Source: Pseudomonas cichorii
Lineage (GTDB): Bacteria > Pseudomonadota > Gammaproteobacteria > Pseudomonadales > Pseudomonadaceae
Direction of reading: 5' to 3'
DNA: 64,000 nt
Assembly (NCBI RefSeq): GCF_003700275.1
Contig: NZ_RBRE01000013.1
Location: 99,796 to 163,795 of the forward strand
Made by a program: the position numbers and the translations under genes. A model generated the notes under the pieces. That model had not been told where the DNA came from. It ran no database searches and saw nothing but the letters and a program-made list of their open reading frames with translations. Positions 10,121-19,755 of this stretch are shown here, in pieces. Numbering within the stretch: position 1 is the first letter of the stretch; every line of letters begins with the position of its first letter.

Positions 10121-10708
10121 TCAGGCCTTGGGCGGACTGTCCTGTTCCAGGGCCTGACGGCGTTGCTGGGCCTGGCGTTGCAGGACGTGGCGCGCCAGCA
10201 ACTGACGCTGGGCGTCGGGCAGGTCGACGAATTCGGTGCCGATATCGAACTCGCCGTTTTCCAGAGTGTTGCAGTGAATGACAATGGCGCTCAGCATCAG
10301 GCCGGCAGCCTGGGGCATCAATACCATCTTGATCGACAGCTTCTCGCCGGGGCTGTAGCTCTGGTGTGAAGTAAACAGCAGGCCGCCCTCGGAAAGCTTC
10401 ACCGGTTGCGGTGCGCCCAACTTGCCCAGGGCAGTATGGGCAACCACCCGGCCCAGCAGGTCGATGCGCTTGTTCAGCGACTTGAGAAAACTGTTCAGCA
10501 CCCGGTCACGCTCGTCGAGCTGACGCAGCAGGTGCTGGGACTCGAACTCGCTGACATGCAGTTCGCTGAGCAGGTCGAACAGCGCCGAAGTGTCACGCAT
10601 GGCTTCCTGGCTGGCCTGGTCTGCTAGAGACAGAGGGTTAATTTCCAGTGCGACGCTGTCTTCGATACGGTAGTATTCGCGGCGTTCTTCTTCATCTAAT
10701 GTCGACAT
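10121..10708 (-). CDS. PilZ-domain protein (possible c-di-GMP receptor)
   Basis: 195 residues. The protein starts EERREYYRIEDSVAL, the R-x-x-x-R-type element preceding a PilZ fold, and has a long helical middle (about residues 40-85) before a C-terminal beta-rich half containing VKLSEGGLLF, a variant of the D/N-x-S-x-x-G motif. Such proteins bind cyclic di-GMP. No partner is obvious. Its position beside lolCDE matches PA2989. The ribosome-binding site is weak. It is divergent from lolC, with about 100 bp between the start codons. Confidence 0.78.
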   Translation of the reverse strand: MSTLDEEERREYYRIEDSVALEINPLSLADQASQEAMRDTSALFDLLSELHVSEFESQHLLRQLDERDRVLNSFLKSLNKRIDLLGRVVAHTALGKLGAPQPVKLSEGGLLFTSHQSYSPGEKLSIKMVLMPQAAGLMLSAIVIHCNTLENGEFDIGTEFVDLPDAQRQLLARHVLQRQAQQRRQALEQDSPPKA

Positions 10709-10809
10709 GGCGAACCCATGGTAGCTGCTGTGGTCAGAGAGTTTCGAGTGTAAAGCTGCACATCAAGGCCCGCCACACGGACGTCCCCATTCCTGCGAAC
10801 AATTCCCTA

Positions 10810-12060
10810 ATGTTCAGACCTCTTTTTGTTTTCATCGGCACACGTTACACCCGTGCAAAACGACGTAACCATTTTGTTTCCTTCATTTCCCTGACTTCCA
10901 TCATCGGCCTGGCGCTTGGTGTAGTGGTGATGATAGTCGTGTTATCGGTCATGAATGGCTTCGATCACGAAATGCGTACCCGCGTGCTGGGCATGGTGCC
11001 CCACGCCACCATCGAATCCGGCGAACCGATCAGCAACTGGCAGGGTCTGGCCGCTAAGGTCCAGGAAAACCCGCAGGTTCTGGCGGTAGCGCCATTCACC
11101 CAGATGCAGGGCTTGCTGACCCATGAAGGCAAGGTCCAGAAGGTGCTGCTCAACGGTATTGACCCGGCGCAGGAGCGCAAGGTTTCGATCATCGACAACT
11201 TTGTCAAACAGGGCAAACTCGACAGCCTTGCACCCGGCAGTTTCGGCATCGTGATCGGCGACAAGGCCGCCACCAAGCTGGGAGTCGGCATCGGCGACAA
11301 GCTGACCTTCGTCGCTCCGGAAGTCACGCTCACGCCGGCCGGCATGTTTCCGCGCATGAAGCGTTTCGAGGTGGTCGGCATCTTTCACGTCGGTGCCGGC
11401 GAGCTGGATGGCTATCTGGGCCTGACCAACCTCGACGACCTGGGGCGTATGCACCGCTGGAAGCCTGAGCAGGTTCAGGGCCTGCGCCTTAAGTTCGACG
11501 ACCTGTTCGCTGCGCCGCGTACTTCCTGGGAAATCGCCCAGAAGCTGGGCGAGAACAACTTCTACTCGCGTGACTGGACCCGCACCCACGGCAACCTGTA
11601 TCAGGCGATCCGCATGGAAAAGGCCATGATCGGCCTGCTGTTGCTGCTGATCGTTGCAGTGGCGGCGTTCAACATCATTTCCACGCTGGTCATGGTGGTC
11701 AACGACAAGAAGGGCGATATCGCCATCCTGCGCACGCTGGGCGCCACCCCAAGACAGATCATGGCCATCTTCATGGTCCAGGGTTCGGTGATCGGTGTGG
11801 TCGGAACCGTGATAGGCGCGGCGGTGGGCATTCTCGCGGCGCTCAATGTCAGTTCGGCGATTTCGGCGCTAGAAGGTCTGCTCGGCCACAAGTTTCTCAA
11901 TGCCGACGTCTATTTCATCGATTATCTGCCTTCGCAACTGATGGCCCAGGACGTGTTCCAGGTCTGCGGCGCTGCGTTGGTCCTGAGTTTCCTCGCCACC
12001 CTGTATCCAGCCTGGCGTGCGGCGCGCACCCAGCCTGCGGAGGCGTTACGTTATGAGTGA
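10810..12060 (+). CDS. lolC: Lipoprotein-releasing ABC transporter permease LolC
   Basis: 416 residues starting [19 protein letters not shown], which is nearly the same as the start of the second permease of this operon. There is one N-terminal membrane helix, a large periplasmic domain (about residues 50-265), then three C-terminal helices with the FtsX-type stretch [17 protein letters not shown]. With LolD and LolE it extracts outer-membrane lipoproteins from the inner membrane and hands them to LolA. An upstream ATG would add 54 residues with no family similarity, so the start at the conserved MFRP was preferred. Confidence 0.93.
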   Translation: MFRPLFVFIGTRYTRAKRRNHFVSFISLTSIIGLALGVVVMIVVLSVMNGFDHEMRTRVLGMVPHATIESGEPISNWQGLAAKVQENPQVLAVAPFTQMQGLLTHEGKVQKVLLNGIDPAQERKVSIIDNFVKQGKLDSLAPGSFGIVIGDKAATKLGVGIGDKLTFVAPEVTLTPAGMFPRMKRFEVVGIFHVGAGELDGYLGLTNLDDLGRMHRWKPEQVQGLRLKFDDLFAAPRTSWEIAQKLGENNFYSRDWTRTHGNLYQAIRMEKAMIGLLLLLIVAVAAFNIISTLVMVVNDKKGDIAILRTLGATPRQIMAIFMVQGSVIGVVGTVIGAAVGILAALNVSSAISALEGLLGHKFLNADVYFIDYLPSQLMAQDVFQVCGAALVLSFLATLYPAWRAARTQPAEALRYE

Positions 12061-12751
12061 GTCGGGCATGTTGGACAAAGCAGTATTGAGTTGCCGCAAC
12101 CTGGGTAAATCCTACGAGGAAGGCCCGGAATCGGTCGTGGTGTTGTCGGGTTTGCAGCTTGAGTTGCATCCGGGCGAGCGGGTGGCGATCGTCGGCAGTT
12201 CGGGGTCGGGCAAGAGTACCTTGCTCAACCTGCTCGGTGGCCTGGATACGCCTTCCGAAGGCAGCGTCTGGCTGGCCGGGGAAGAGCTGTCGGCGCTGGG
12301 TGAAAAGGCCCGTGGCCTGCTGCGCAACCGGGCGCTGGGTTTCGTTTACCAGTTCCACCATCTGTTGCCGGAGTTCACCGCTCTGGAGAACGTCTGCATG
12401 CCGCTGTTGATCGGCAGTACGCCGATCCCGGAAGCCCGCCAGCGCGCAACCGCCTTGCTGGAGCGCGTAGGCCTCGGCCATCGTCTGGCGCACAAACCGG
12501 CGGAACTGTCCGGTGGCGAGCGGCAGCGGGTGGCAATTGCCCGTGCGCTGGTCAACCAGCCAGGGCTGGTGATGCTCGATGAGCCGACCGGCAACCTCGA
12601 TCATCACACGGGCCAGGGCATTCAGGACCTGATGCGTGAACTGAGCACTTCGTCGCGTACGGCGTTCCTGGTGGTGACCCACGACATGAACCTGGCCCGG
12701 CAGATGGACCGTATCCTGCGCCTGGAAGACGGTCGTCTGGTCGCAGGCTGA
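12053..12751 (+). CDS. lolD: Lipoprotein-releasing ABC transporter ATPase LolD
   Basis: 232 residues. Walker [10 protein letters not shown], the signature [15 protein letters not shown], Walker [13 protein letters not shown] and a switch His in VTHD are all intact. The chosen ATG overlaps the last 8 bases of lolC, giving tight coupling. It supplies the ATP hydrolysis for the LolCDE complex on the cytoplasmic side of the inner membrane. Confidence 0.95.
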   Translation: MSESGMLDKAVLSCRNLGKSYEEGPESVVVLSGLQLELHPGERVAIVGSSGSGKSTLLNLLGGLDTPSEGSVWLAGEELSALGEKARGLLRNRALGFVYQFHHLLPEFTALENVCMPLLIGSTPIPEARQRATALLERVGLGHRLAHKPAELSGGERQRVAIARALVNQPGLVMLDEPTGNLDHHTGQGIQDLMRELSTSSRTAFLVVTHDMNLARQMDRILRLEDGRLVAG

Positions 12752-12814
12752 TTGACCCGCCCCGACGCAAGCCATCGCGTCGGGGTCTTCACTTTTTTCT
12801 ACGGTGCTCCGCGA

Positions 12815-14059
12815 ATGTTCAGACCGTTATCCATCTTCATCGGCGCGCGCTACACCCGCGCAAAACGCCGCAAAAGCTTTATCTCTTTCATCTCGATGAC
12901 CTCGATGATCGGTCTGGCGCTGGGCGTGCTGGCCATGATCGTGGTGTTGTCGGTGATGAACGGTTTCCAGCGGGAAATGAGCTCGCGGATTCTCGGCATG
13001 GTGCCGCATGCGGTGATTGCCGGGGTCAAGCCGGTGGACGACTGGAAACCGCTGGCCGAAGCGGCCTTGAAGAACCCGGAAGTCACGGCGGCCGTGCCGT
13101 TCACTGAAATGGAAGGCATGCTGTCCTACAAGGGCTCCATGCAGCCGATTCAGGTCAGCGGCGTCGATCCTGCGCTTGAGCATGAAGTCTCGATCGTGAC
13201 CCGGCATATCACCCGCGGCAATCTGCAGGACCTGAAACCGGGCGAGTTCGGCGTGGTGCTGGGCGATATCACTGCCCGGCGCTTTCGCTTGAGCGTGGGT
13301 GACAAGCTGACCCTGATCGTCCCGGAAGTCAGCAACGCGCCGGGCGGCATCACGCCGCGTCTGCAGCGCCTGACCGTGGTAGGTGTGTTCAAGGTCGGCG
13401 CCGAGCTTGATGGCTCGATGGCGTTGATCAACATTGCCGATGCCGCGCAGATGCAGCGCTGGCAGCCCAATCAGGTGCAAGGCGTGCGTCTGGCCCTGAA
13501 AGACCTGTACAAGGCGCCGCAGGTATCGGCCGCCATTGCTACGGGGCTGGGCGCCGATTATCGTGCCGATGACTGGACCCACACTCAGGGCAGTCTGTTC
13601 AGCGCCATGAAAATGGAAAAGACCATGATAGGCCTGCTGTTGCTGATGATCGTTGCGGTGGCGGCGTTCAATATCATCGCGACCCTGATCATGGTGGTGA
13701 ACGACAAGGGCGCGGACATCGCGATCCTGCGCACCATCGGCGCCACGCCGCGGCAGATCATGGCGATCTTCATGGTCCAGGGCACGGTGATCGGTATCGT
13801 CGGCACCCTGATCGGCGGCGTGCTTGGGGTGATCGCGGCCTTGAACGTCAGCAGTATCGTCGGCTGGTTCGAGCGGGTCAGCGGCCAGCACGTGTTCAGC
13901 TCCGATGTGTATTTCATCAGCAATCTGCCTTCCGAACTGCAAGGCGGGGATGTGTTGCTGATCTGCAGCGCCGGTTTCATTCTGAGCTTCCTGGCCACCA
14001 TCTACCCAGCATGGCGCGCTGCGCAGGTTCAGCCGGCTCATGCATTGCGCTATGAATAA
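12815..14059 (+). CDS. lolE: Lipoprotein-releasing ABC transporter permease LolE
   Basis: 414 residues, a paralogue of LolC in this operon ([22 protein letters not shown]), with the same four-helix layout and the C-terminal [17 protein letters not shown] stretch. The start is set at the MFRP shared with LolC. It follows lolD after 63 bases containing a small CGACGC/GCGTCG inverted repeat. A REP-like element begins just after its stop codon. Confidence 0.93.
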   Translation: MFRPLSIFIGARYTRAKRRKSFISFISMTSMIGLALGVLAMIVVLSVMNGFQREMSSRILGMVPHAVIAGVKPVDDWKPLAEAALKNPEVTAAVPFTEMEGMLSYKGSMQPIQVSGVDPALEHEVSIVTRHITRGNLQDLKPGEFGVVLGDITARRFRLSVGDKLTLIVPEVSNAPGGITPRLQRLTVVGVFKVGAELDGSMALINIADAAQMQRWQPNQVQGVRLALKDLYKAPQVSAAIATGLGADYRADDWTHTQGSLFSAMKMEKTMIGLLLLMIVAVAAFNIIATLIMVVNDKGADIAILRTIGATPRQIMAIFMVQGTVIGIVGTLIGGVLGVIAALNVSSIVGWFERVSGQHVFSSDVYFISNLPSELQGGDVLLICSAGFILSFLATIYPAWRAAQVQPAHALRYE

Positions 14060-14071
14060 ATTCACCCGTGA

Positions 14072-14159
14072 GGGAGCGAATTCATTCGCTAAGAGCGTGT
14101 AAATTCACAGGTCAGGTGTTGCCTGGAATGGCCTCTTCGCGCATGAATCCGCTCCTGCC
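14072..14159. repeat. REP-like inverted repeat pair
   Basis: Two arms in opposite orientation: GGGAGCGAATTCATTCGC at the left and GCGCATGAATCCGCTCC at the right, about 40 bases apart. They resemble the extragenic palindromes common in Pseudomonas and are related to the pair at 50229-50319. The right arm overlaps the 3' end of the sensor kinase gene, so it encodes the last residues of that protein. Confidence 0.65.
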
Positions 14160-15529
14160 GGGGGGCTGAACTCAATCAGAAAGCGCGTCACTCCCCCGGC
14201 TGATTCACACCTGATCGACCCGCCATGGGCACGGACAATCGATTGGCTGATTGCCAGTCCAAGCCCCGCATGTTCACTGCTCTCCTGACGCGCCGGATCA
14301 GCCCGATAGAAACGGTCGAACAGGCGCGACAGGGCTTCGGGTGCTATGTCAGTGCCATTGTTCTCCACGCTTAGCGCAACCCCGCTGGGCAATTCGTGCA
14401 GGTCGATCTTCACGTAGCCGCCTGCCTGGGTGAAGCGCAGGGCATTATCCAGCAGGTTGGAAAGCACCCGGCGCAGTAAAGTCCGGTCCCCATGCAGGGT
14501 CGCCTGGCCTTGCCGTGACAGGCCGATACGCTTTTCTTCTGCCAGTGGCGCAAAGAACTCCAGTACTACGTCGACTTCTTCTTGCAGCTCCAGCCTGTCA
14601 AATGTCGGCGTCAGCAGGCCGTGTTCGGCCTTGGCCAGAAACAACATGTCATTGACCATCTGCGCCATGCCTTGCAGCTCTTCGAGATTGCCCGCCAGCG
14701 CATCGCGATAGTCTTCAAGAGCGCGTGGTCGGGTCAGGGTCACCTGAGTGTGGGTCAGCAGGTTGGACAGGGGCGTGCGCAGCTCATGGGCAATGTCGGC
14801 GGAAAATGCCGACAGGCGCTGAAAGCCATCGTCCAGCCGGGCCAGCATGGCATTGAAGGCACGGGGCAGTTCGGCCAGTTCGCTGGGCATGCCGGTTTCC
14901 GGCAAGCGGGTGGTCAGGGAACTGGCGCAAACCCCGGCTGCGATGCGGCTCATGCGGTGCAGCGGCTTCAATCCGCTGCGCGTGGCCCAGGCACCCAGCA
15001 GCGCGGTGGCCAGTGCCGAAAGTCCGACGGTCAGCCAGATCAAATGCTGCATGCGTTGCAGGAAGTGCTGGTGATGTGTGATGTCCAGCAGCAGGGTGAC
15101 CTGTGGCGAATTTGCCGACCCCGGCTGAAGAGGGGCCGTGAAGCTGCGATAGGCCGTCTGCTCGCTGTGCAGGTTATGCAGACCCGGACTCTGTTGGCGG
15201 GCTTGGGTCGTTGATGGTGTGCTGTCGAACCAGATCTGGCCGTCGGCGCTGCCGATACGTACGCTCAGGTCCGGCTGATGATGCAGGTCTGCAAGCAGGC
15301 GCACCTGACGTTCGTTGAACGCTTCACGTGTATCGACGCTGTGCAGGGTGCTGCGCAGAGTGCCCAGTCGTGCATCCAGCAGTTGTTGATCGAGTTCGAC
15401 AAAGTGCGTGGCGCTGGCATGGTTGAACACTATCCCGGCAGTCAGCGACACCACGGCCGTACACGCGGCGAACAGCAATGCCAGGCGGCTGCGCAAGGAA
15501 AGTCGCTCAAGGCGCTGACGTACCGTCAT
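14105..15529 (-). CDS. Heavy-metal-type sensor histidine kinase
   Basis: 474 residues. Two membrane helices (about residues 15-35 and 163-183) enclose a periplasmic sensor of about 125 residues that is rich in His ([12 protein letters not shown]), as expected of a metal sensor. A HAMP segment follows, then the phosphoacceptor site [15 protein letters not shown], an N-box [11 protein letters not shown], and a G-box [12 protein letters not shown]. It resembles CusS/CopS/IrlS kinases. The C-terminal tail (after about residue 455) is encoded by a REP-like repeat and is unlikely to be functional. It overlaps the response regulator gene by 4 bases. The metal, probably copper or silver, is inferred. 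Confidence 0.88.
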   Translation of the reverse strand: MTVRQRLERLSLRSRLALLFAACTAVVSLTAGIVFNHASATHFVELDQQLLDARLGTLRSTLHSVDTREAFNERQVRLLADLHHQPDLSVRIGSADGQIWFDSTPSTTQARQQSPGLHNLHSEQTAYRSFTAPLQPGSANSPQVTLLLDITHHQHFLQRMQHLIWLTVGLSALATALLGAWATRSGLKPLHRMSRIAAGVCASSLTTRLPETGMPSELAELPRAFNAMLARLDDGFQRLSAFSADIAHELRTPLSNLLTHTQVTLTRPRALEDYRDALAGNLEELQGMAQMVNDMLFLAKAEHGLLTPTFDRLELQEEVDVVLEFFAPLAEEKRIGLSRQGQATLHGDRTLLRRVLSNLLDNALRFTQAGGYVKIDLHELPSGVALSVENNGTDIAPEALSRLFDRFYRADPARQESSEHAGLGLAISQSIVRAHGGSIRCESAGGVTRFLIEFSPPAGADSCAKRPFQATPDL

Positions 15530-16206
15530 GATTCGCGCTCTTCCAGCACATAGCCCATGCCGCGTACGGTGTGGATCAGCTTGTCGGGGAAATCATCATC
15601 GACTTTCAGGCGCAGACGGCGGATAGCGACCTCGATCACATTGGTGTCGCTGTCGAAGTGCATGTCCCAGACCTGCGAGGCCAGCAACGATTTGGGCAGT
15701 ACTTCGCCCTGACGGCGCAGCAACAGCTCCAGCAGGGTGAATTCCTTGGCGGTCAGATCGATGCGCTTGCCACTGCGCTCGACCTGGCGGCGCATCAGGT
15801 CCAGACGCAGGTCGGCCACTTGCAGATGGGTTTGCGCAGCGCTGCCGTTACCTCTGCGCAGCAGGCTGCGGACTCTGGCCAGCAACTCGGAAAAGGCGAA
15901 GGGCTTGACCAGATAATCATCGGCGCCCAGTTCCAGGCCACGAACCCGATCCTCGATCGCATCCCGGGCGCTGAGGAACAGCACGGGCGTTTCCAGTCCC
16001 GCAGAGCGCACGGCCTCAAGAATCTGCCAGCCATCGCGGCCCGGCAGCATCACGTCGAGAATCAGCAGCGCGTAATCGCCGCTCAGCGCCAGGCTCTGGC
16101 CGATGGTGCCATCGTTTGCCAGCTCGGCATCGAAGCCGGCCTCGCTCAAGCCCTGATGCAGGTAATGACCGGTCTTCGGTTGATCTTCGACGATCAGTAA
16201 TTTCAT
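15526..16206 (-). CDS. OmpR-family response regulator, heavy-metal type
   Basis: 226 residues. A receiver domain (acidic ED pair near residue 7, phosphoacceptor Asp in [14 protein letters not shown], Lys in YLVKPF) precedes a winged-helix DNA-binding domain with [16 protein letters not shown] and [18 protein letters not shown], characteristic of CusR/CopR/CzcR regulators. It should be phosphorylated by the kinase encoded just downstream. The promoter faces queF, and a TGACA-N3-TTGTAA imperfect palindrome lies in that gap. P. aeruginosa copRS lies near queF as well, which supports a copper role. Confidence 0.9.
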   Translation of the reverse strand: MKLLIVEDQPKTGHYLHQGLSEAGFDAELANDGTIGQSLALSGDYALLILDVMLPGRDGWQILEAVRSAGLETPVLFLSARDAIEDRVRGLELGADDYLVKPFAFSELLARVRSLLRRGNGSAAQTHLQVADLRLDLMRRQVERSGKRIDLTAKEFTLLELLLRRQGEVLPKSLLASQVWDMHFDSDTNVIEVAIRRLRLKVDDDFPDKLIHTVRGMGYVLEERES

Positions 16207-16267
16207 GGAGCTCTCATATGCATTGCAATCCGGGCTTTATAGCTCGCCAGCCAGTGCAAGTGTTGAA

Positions 16268-16286
16268 GCTGACAGCCTTGTAATCC
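16268..16286. promoter_or_regulatory. Possible CopR/CusR-type operator
   Basis: TGACA and TTGTAA half-sites, three bases apart, form an imperfect inverted repeat that resembles the TTGACA-N-TTGTCA boxes bound by CusR/CopR-type regulators. It sits about 65 bases upstream of the response regulator start, where autoregulation would be expected. Confidence 0.35.
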
Positions 16287-16381
16287 AGGGCCAGCTCAGC
16301 CTGCGGCCGATATTGTCGCTGAAAGCCCGGTGCAAACCCTATAAACTTGCCGGGTTAATTCATGAGATTCCAGGTATCGCC

Positions 16382-17212
16382 ATGCACCCCGCAGCCGAAC
16401 ACTCACCGCTGGGCAAGTCCAGTGAGTACATCGCCACCTACACGCCATCTTTGTTGTTTCCGATTCCGCGCGCTGCCAAGTGGGCCGAACTGGGGCTGAC
16501 AGCTCAGACGTTGCCTTATCAGGGTGTCGATTTCTGGAATTGCTATGAGCTGTCCTGGCTGCTGCCGTCGGGCAAGCCGGTGGTGGCGATTGCCGAGTTC
16601 GCAATTCCGGCTGACTCGCCAAACATCATCGAATCCAAGTCCTTCAAGCTTTACCTCAACTCGCTGAACCAGACCTCGTTCGAGAGTAGCGATCAATTAC
16701 AGGCGACGCTGGAGAAAGACCTGTCGGCAGCGGCCGGCAAGCCGGTAGGCGTGCGTATCAGCAGCCTGGCTGAAATCGAGAGTGAAGGTGTGGCGGGTTT
16801 GCCCGGCCAGTGCATCGACGAGCTGGATGTGAGCATCGCCAGCTACGACCATCCACAACCCGAACTGCTGCGCTGCGACGATTCGCGTATCGTCGAAGAA
16901 AGCCTGCACAGCCATCTGCTGAAATCCAACTGCCCTGTGACCAGTCAGCCGGACTGGGGCAGCGTGGTGGTGGAATATCGTGGCGCTGCGCTGGATCCTG
17001 CAAGCCTGCTGGCCTACATCGTCAGCTTTCGCCAGCATTCGGACTTCCACGAGCAGTGTGTGGAGCGGATCTTTCTCGACCTGCAACGCCTGCTCAAGCC
17101 TGAAAGGCTGACGGTCTATGCGCGCTATGTGCGGCGCGGCGGACTGGATATCAACCCGTATCGCAGCACCGAAGCCCTGCAAGTCGACAATCGCCGGTTG
17201 GCGCGGCAGTAG
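16382..17212 (+). CDS. queF: NADPH-dependent 7-cyano-7-deazaguanine (preQ0) reductase
   Basis: 276 residues, the two-domain long form. It reduces the nitrile of preQ0 to preQ1 in queuosine synthesis. The [11 protein letters not shown] motif (NADPH binding) is near residue 83 and the catalytic Cys/Asp lie in [13 protein letters not shown] near residue 185. The ATG at the [16 protein letters not shown] start fits the family length; the longer upstream frame lacks similarity. A terminator follows the stop codon. Confidence 0.95.
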   Translation: MHPAAEHSPLGKSSEYIATYTPSLLFPIPRAAKWAELGLTAQTLPYQGVDFWNCYELSWLLPSGKPVVAIAEFAIPADSPNIIESKSFKLYLNSLNQTSFESSDQLQATLEKDLSAAAGKPVGVRISSLAEIESEGVAGLPGQCIDELDVSIASYDHPQPELLRCDDSRIVEESLHSHLLKSNCPVTSQPDWGSVVVEYRGAALDPASLLAYIVSFRQHSDFHEQCVERIFLDLQRLLKPERLTVYARYVRRGGLDINPYRSTEALQVDNRRLARQ

Positions 17213-17216
17213 ACAG

Positions 17217-17244
17217 AAAAGCCCGTCATCGTGACGGGCTTTTT
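17217..17244 (+). terminator. Rho-independent terminator after queF
   Basis: An 8-bp stem GCCCGTCA / TGACGGGC with a 3-base loop, preceded by A's and followed by a run of five T's, so it can act on both strands for the convergent genes. Confidence 0.9.
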
Positions 17245-17254
17245 CGTGATGGGA

Positions 17255-17518
17255 TCAGATGCCGATATTGCCCAGGGTCTGCACGATATTGCGCAGGGTG
17301 CCGGCAATGGCGGGGTGCTCCAGCTCGAAGCGCTCCACAGCAAGGTTGACGCCATCCGACAGGCTCGCGTCCTGAGTGGCATTTTCCAGCTGAAGTCGGG
17401 TTTCGATCTGTGCCATCAATTCATGCAGATTGACGCGCTCGGCTTCGGAAAGCGGCGGGTTCTGCTCCAGTTGCTCGCGCAGGGTGTTGAGTTGTTCTTG
17501 CAGTTCGCGGGCAGGCAT
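17255..17518 (-). CDS. Small DUF4404-type protein
   Basis: 87 residues, almost entirely predicted helical and acidic (ARELQEQLNTLREQLEQNPPLS, then LHELMAQIETRLQLE). It matches the short conserved proteins called DUF4404 that are found beside queF in Pseudomonas (PA2805 position). Function unknown. The start is set at the Met following GGAGCG, since the upstream extension has no similarity. Confidence 0.8.
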   Translation of the reverse strand: MPARELQEQLNTLREQLEQNPPLSEAERVNLHELMAQIETRLQLENATQDASLSDGVNLAVERFELEHPAIAGTLRNIVQTLGNIGI

Positions 17519-17697
17519 GGCGCGCTCCTTCTTTGATAGGTCTGTGTCATGGACTACTTCACAAGACGAAAGGTCCATGGAAACGTATCTGCGCATCGGT
17601 GATGCCGCGTTGAAAGCAGGCTCGCCTCACCTTCGCTCGAAACATTTCTTGCAGAGCTTAAGACTAATCCACTCCAGAGCGGGCTGCCTGATGTGTA

Positions 17698-18321
17698 TCA
17701 GGGCTTTTCGCCTTTGCTGCGGCGCAAGGCAATATCGGCAAGGCAGGATTCCAGTTCGCCCAGATGGTCGATGACCGAATGCACGCCTTGCGCGTAGAGC
17801 GTGAGGGTGGCCTGGGCGCGGCGTTGTTCGCGCTCGATATCGCTCAAGGCCTGCCATTGCGTCGGTGACAGGCCGCACAGCGGTCCGCAGGAAGCCAGGC
17901 CGATGGTCCACAGCCCGGCATTCAGGCCCGATTGCAGCAGGCGCGGATCGCCGCTGATCAAAACGCAGCCGTCCAGTTGATTCACCTTCAGCGCCATCAG
18001 GGCCAGCCAGCAGGCGTCGGGTGCGGGCCATTTGGCGGTTGGGCGAGGTGCTGGAACAATCCATTCGCTGACCGTTGCTGCCAGCGTCTGGCTCAGATGC
18101 TCGGGCAACTCATCAAGCCATGCGCAAGGCATGCCCTGGCGACTGAGTAGTTGCAGAATGTTTCTTGCTCCGGGAGTCGTTACAGCCAGGTCCGGGTCTT
18201 TAGCGGCACTGTGTTCCTGTGCCCTGATGCCTGCCTGCGCCCCAAAGTCCACCAGACAGCCGCTAAGGCCGAAAAGCAGGGCAGGGAAGGCGGGTAGTGA
18301 GGTGGCGACCGGCGCGAGCAT
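17698..18321 (-). CDS. HAD-superfamily protein, phosphonatase-like, lacking the nucleophile
   Basis: 207 residues. The C-terminal half follows phosphonoacetaldehyde hydrolase closely in order: a P-x-P-D-A-C-W-L-A-L-M segment, GCVLISGDPRLLQSGLNAGLWTIGLA, GLSPTQWQAL and a final GVHSVIDHL. However, the N-terminal catalytic loop, normally D-x-D-G-T, reads FGLSGCLVD, so the nucleophilic Asp and the acid/base Asp are both missing. It is probably not a phosphatase and may bind a ligand or partner. Position corresponds to PA2803. A start 16 codons earlier is possible; GAGAG before the chosen ATG favours this one. Confidence 0.75.
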   Translation of the reverse strand: MLAPVATSLPAFPALLFGLSGCLVDFGAQAGIRAQEHSAAKDPDLAVTTPGARNILQLLSRQGMPCAWLDELPEHLSQTLAATVSEWIVPAPRPTAKWPAPDACWLALMALKVNQLDGCVLISGDPRLLQSGLNAGLWTIGLASCGPLCGLSPTQWQALSDIEREQRRAQATLTLYAQGVHSVIDHLGELESCLADIALRRSKGEKP

Positions 18322-18518
18322 GGCGAACTCTCTGAAATACCCATGCACGCTACGGGGCTTATGTGACATTCAGATGAAGGTGGGGTGACGGTGTTTAATC
18401 TGCCATTGACTACCCAGTCTGTAAGATCTGACTTATTTTTGGCGGAACGCTTTATACTGCCCGTCCTTGCGTGTGGGTTCGCCGTAGCGCGTCATAATCT
18501 TGATCAGGAGTTTCAGCT

Positions 18519-19220
18519 ATGCCCGTGATCGGTGCAGGCTTTGCCGGGCGTCTGGCTCGGATGGGTGTGTGTGTAGGGGTGGTGATGATGCCGGTGATGG
18601 CACAGGCCGCCGAGGAAGATCCGTGGGAAGGTGTCAATCGCGCCATTTTCCGTTTCAACGACACAGTCGATACCTACACCCTCAAGCCTATTGCGCAGGG
18701 CTATCAATACATAGCACCGCAATTCGTCGAGGACGGCGTCCACAACTTCTTCAATAACATCGGCGATGTCGGCAACCTGGCCAACAACATCCTGCAGGCC
18801 AAGCCCGCAGCGGCCGGTGTCGATACGGCGCGCCTTATCTTCAACACCACGTTCGGCCTGCTGGGTTTCATCGATGTCGGTACCCACATGGGGCTGCAGC
18901 GCAACGATGAAGACTTCGGTCAGACACTGGGTTACTGGGGTGTAGGAAGCGGGCCGTATGTTGTGCTGCCGCTGCTCGGCCCGAGCACCGTGCGCGATGC
19001 CCTGGCCAAATACCCGGACACCTATACCGAACCGTACACCTACATCAATCACGTACCGACCCGTAATACGATCCGCGGTGTGGATCTGGTCGATACCCGC
19101 GCGAGCCTGCTCTCGGCCGAGCGTCTGGTCAGCGGTGACAAATACACCTTCATCCGCAACGCCTACCTGCAGAACCGTGAGTTCAAGGTCAAGGATGGGC
19201 AGGTCGAAGACGATTTTTAA
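18519..19220 (+). CDS. mlaA: Phospholipid-retention protein MlaA (VacJ)
   Basis: 233 residues. A signal peptide ending in MAQA-AEED precedes the MlaA domain, with DPWEGVNRAIFRFND, the VGNLANNILQAKP region, FGQTLGYWGVGSGPYVVLPLLGPS and a C-terminal acidic tail. MlaA sits in the outer membrane with porins and removes surface phospholipids, passing them to MlaC. E. coli MlaA is a lipoprotein; here no lipobox Cys is visible at the cleavage site. Good ribosome-binding site (CAGGAG). A terminator follows. Confidence 0.93.
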   Translation: MPVIGAGFAGRLARMGVCVGVVMMPVMAQAAEEDPWEGVNRAIFRFNDTVDTYTLKPIAQGYQYIAPQFVEDGVHNFFNNIGDVGNLANNILQAKPAAAGVDTARLIFNTTFGLLGFIDVGTHMGLQRNDEDFGQTLGYWGVGSGPYVVLPLLGPSTVRDALAKYPDTYTEPYTYINHVPTRNTIRGVDLVDTRASLLSAERLVSGDKYTFIRNAYLQNREFKVKDGQVEDDF

Positions 19221-19253
19221 TCGTTACAGCATGTGCATCCCTAACAGCAATGA

Positions 19254-19274
19254 AGGCGACCCAGGTCGCCTTTG
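19254..19274 (+). terminator. Terminator after mlaA
   Basis: AAGGCGACC / GGTCGCCTT inverted repeat followed by a short T-rich stretch, about 30 bases after the mlaA stop and before the convergent PilZ gene. Confidence 0.7.
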
Positions 19275-19300
19275 TTGTATTTCGCAAAGCAGTTTTGTTT

Positions 19301-19600
19301 TCAACTCATCTCGATGATCGAAAGGCCGAGTTTCTGGCCGCCGTCTTCCAGATCGGTCAGCCATACGACTTCTGTCTGGGCCGACAAACCCGCGAGGGCC
19401 GGATGGTCCGAGTCGATGCTGACGCTGAGCTTGTCGCCGATCTTGAAGGAGCGTGGCGCCTGGACCTGCATGCCGCTGCTGGACAGGTCGATGCAGACTG
19501 CCGGAATCACCTGGCCTGCATGCAACAGGCTGATATCGGCATCGATCCGCATGCGAATGTAGTCTCGTTTTTCCTCGTAGCTGCGATCATTCTGGCCCAT
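19301..19600 (-). CDS. Single-domain PilZ protein
   Basis: 99 residues, nothing but a PilZ domain: YEEKRDYIRMRIDADIS at the N-terminus supplies the R-x-x-x-R region and CIDLSSSGMQVQAP is the D-x-S-x-x-G motif, so both cyclic-di-GMP binding elements are present. Small PilZ proteins of this kind relay c-di-GMP to partner proteins. It lies between mlaA and rssB, as PA2799 does in P. aeruginosa. Confidence 0.88.
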   Translation of the reverse strand: MGQNDRSYEEKRDYIRMRIDADISLLHAGQVIPAVCIDLSSSGMQVQAPRSFKIGDKLSVSIDSDHPALAGLSAQTEVVWLTDLEDGGQKLGLSIIEMS

Positions 19601-19755
19601 GTCTAATCCTTCATTTTGGTTGCTGATTTACCGGTTCTTATAACTCTCGGCGATTTGCGATGTAAAGACGCAAAGTGAGCAGGGTAGTACGCTTGAAACG
19701 CCCGTCGGATGGGAGTACCGTCTGCGCCTTGAAGGGCACCTCTGAAACCCGATCG

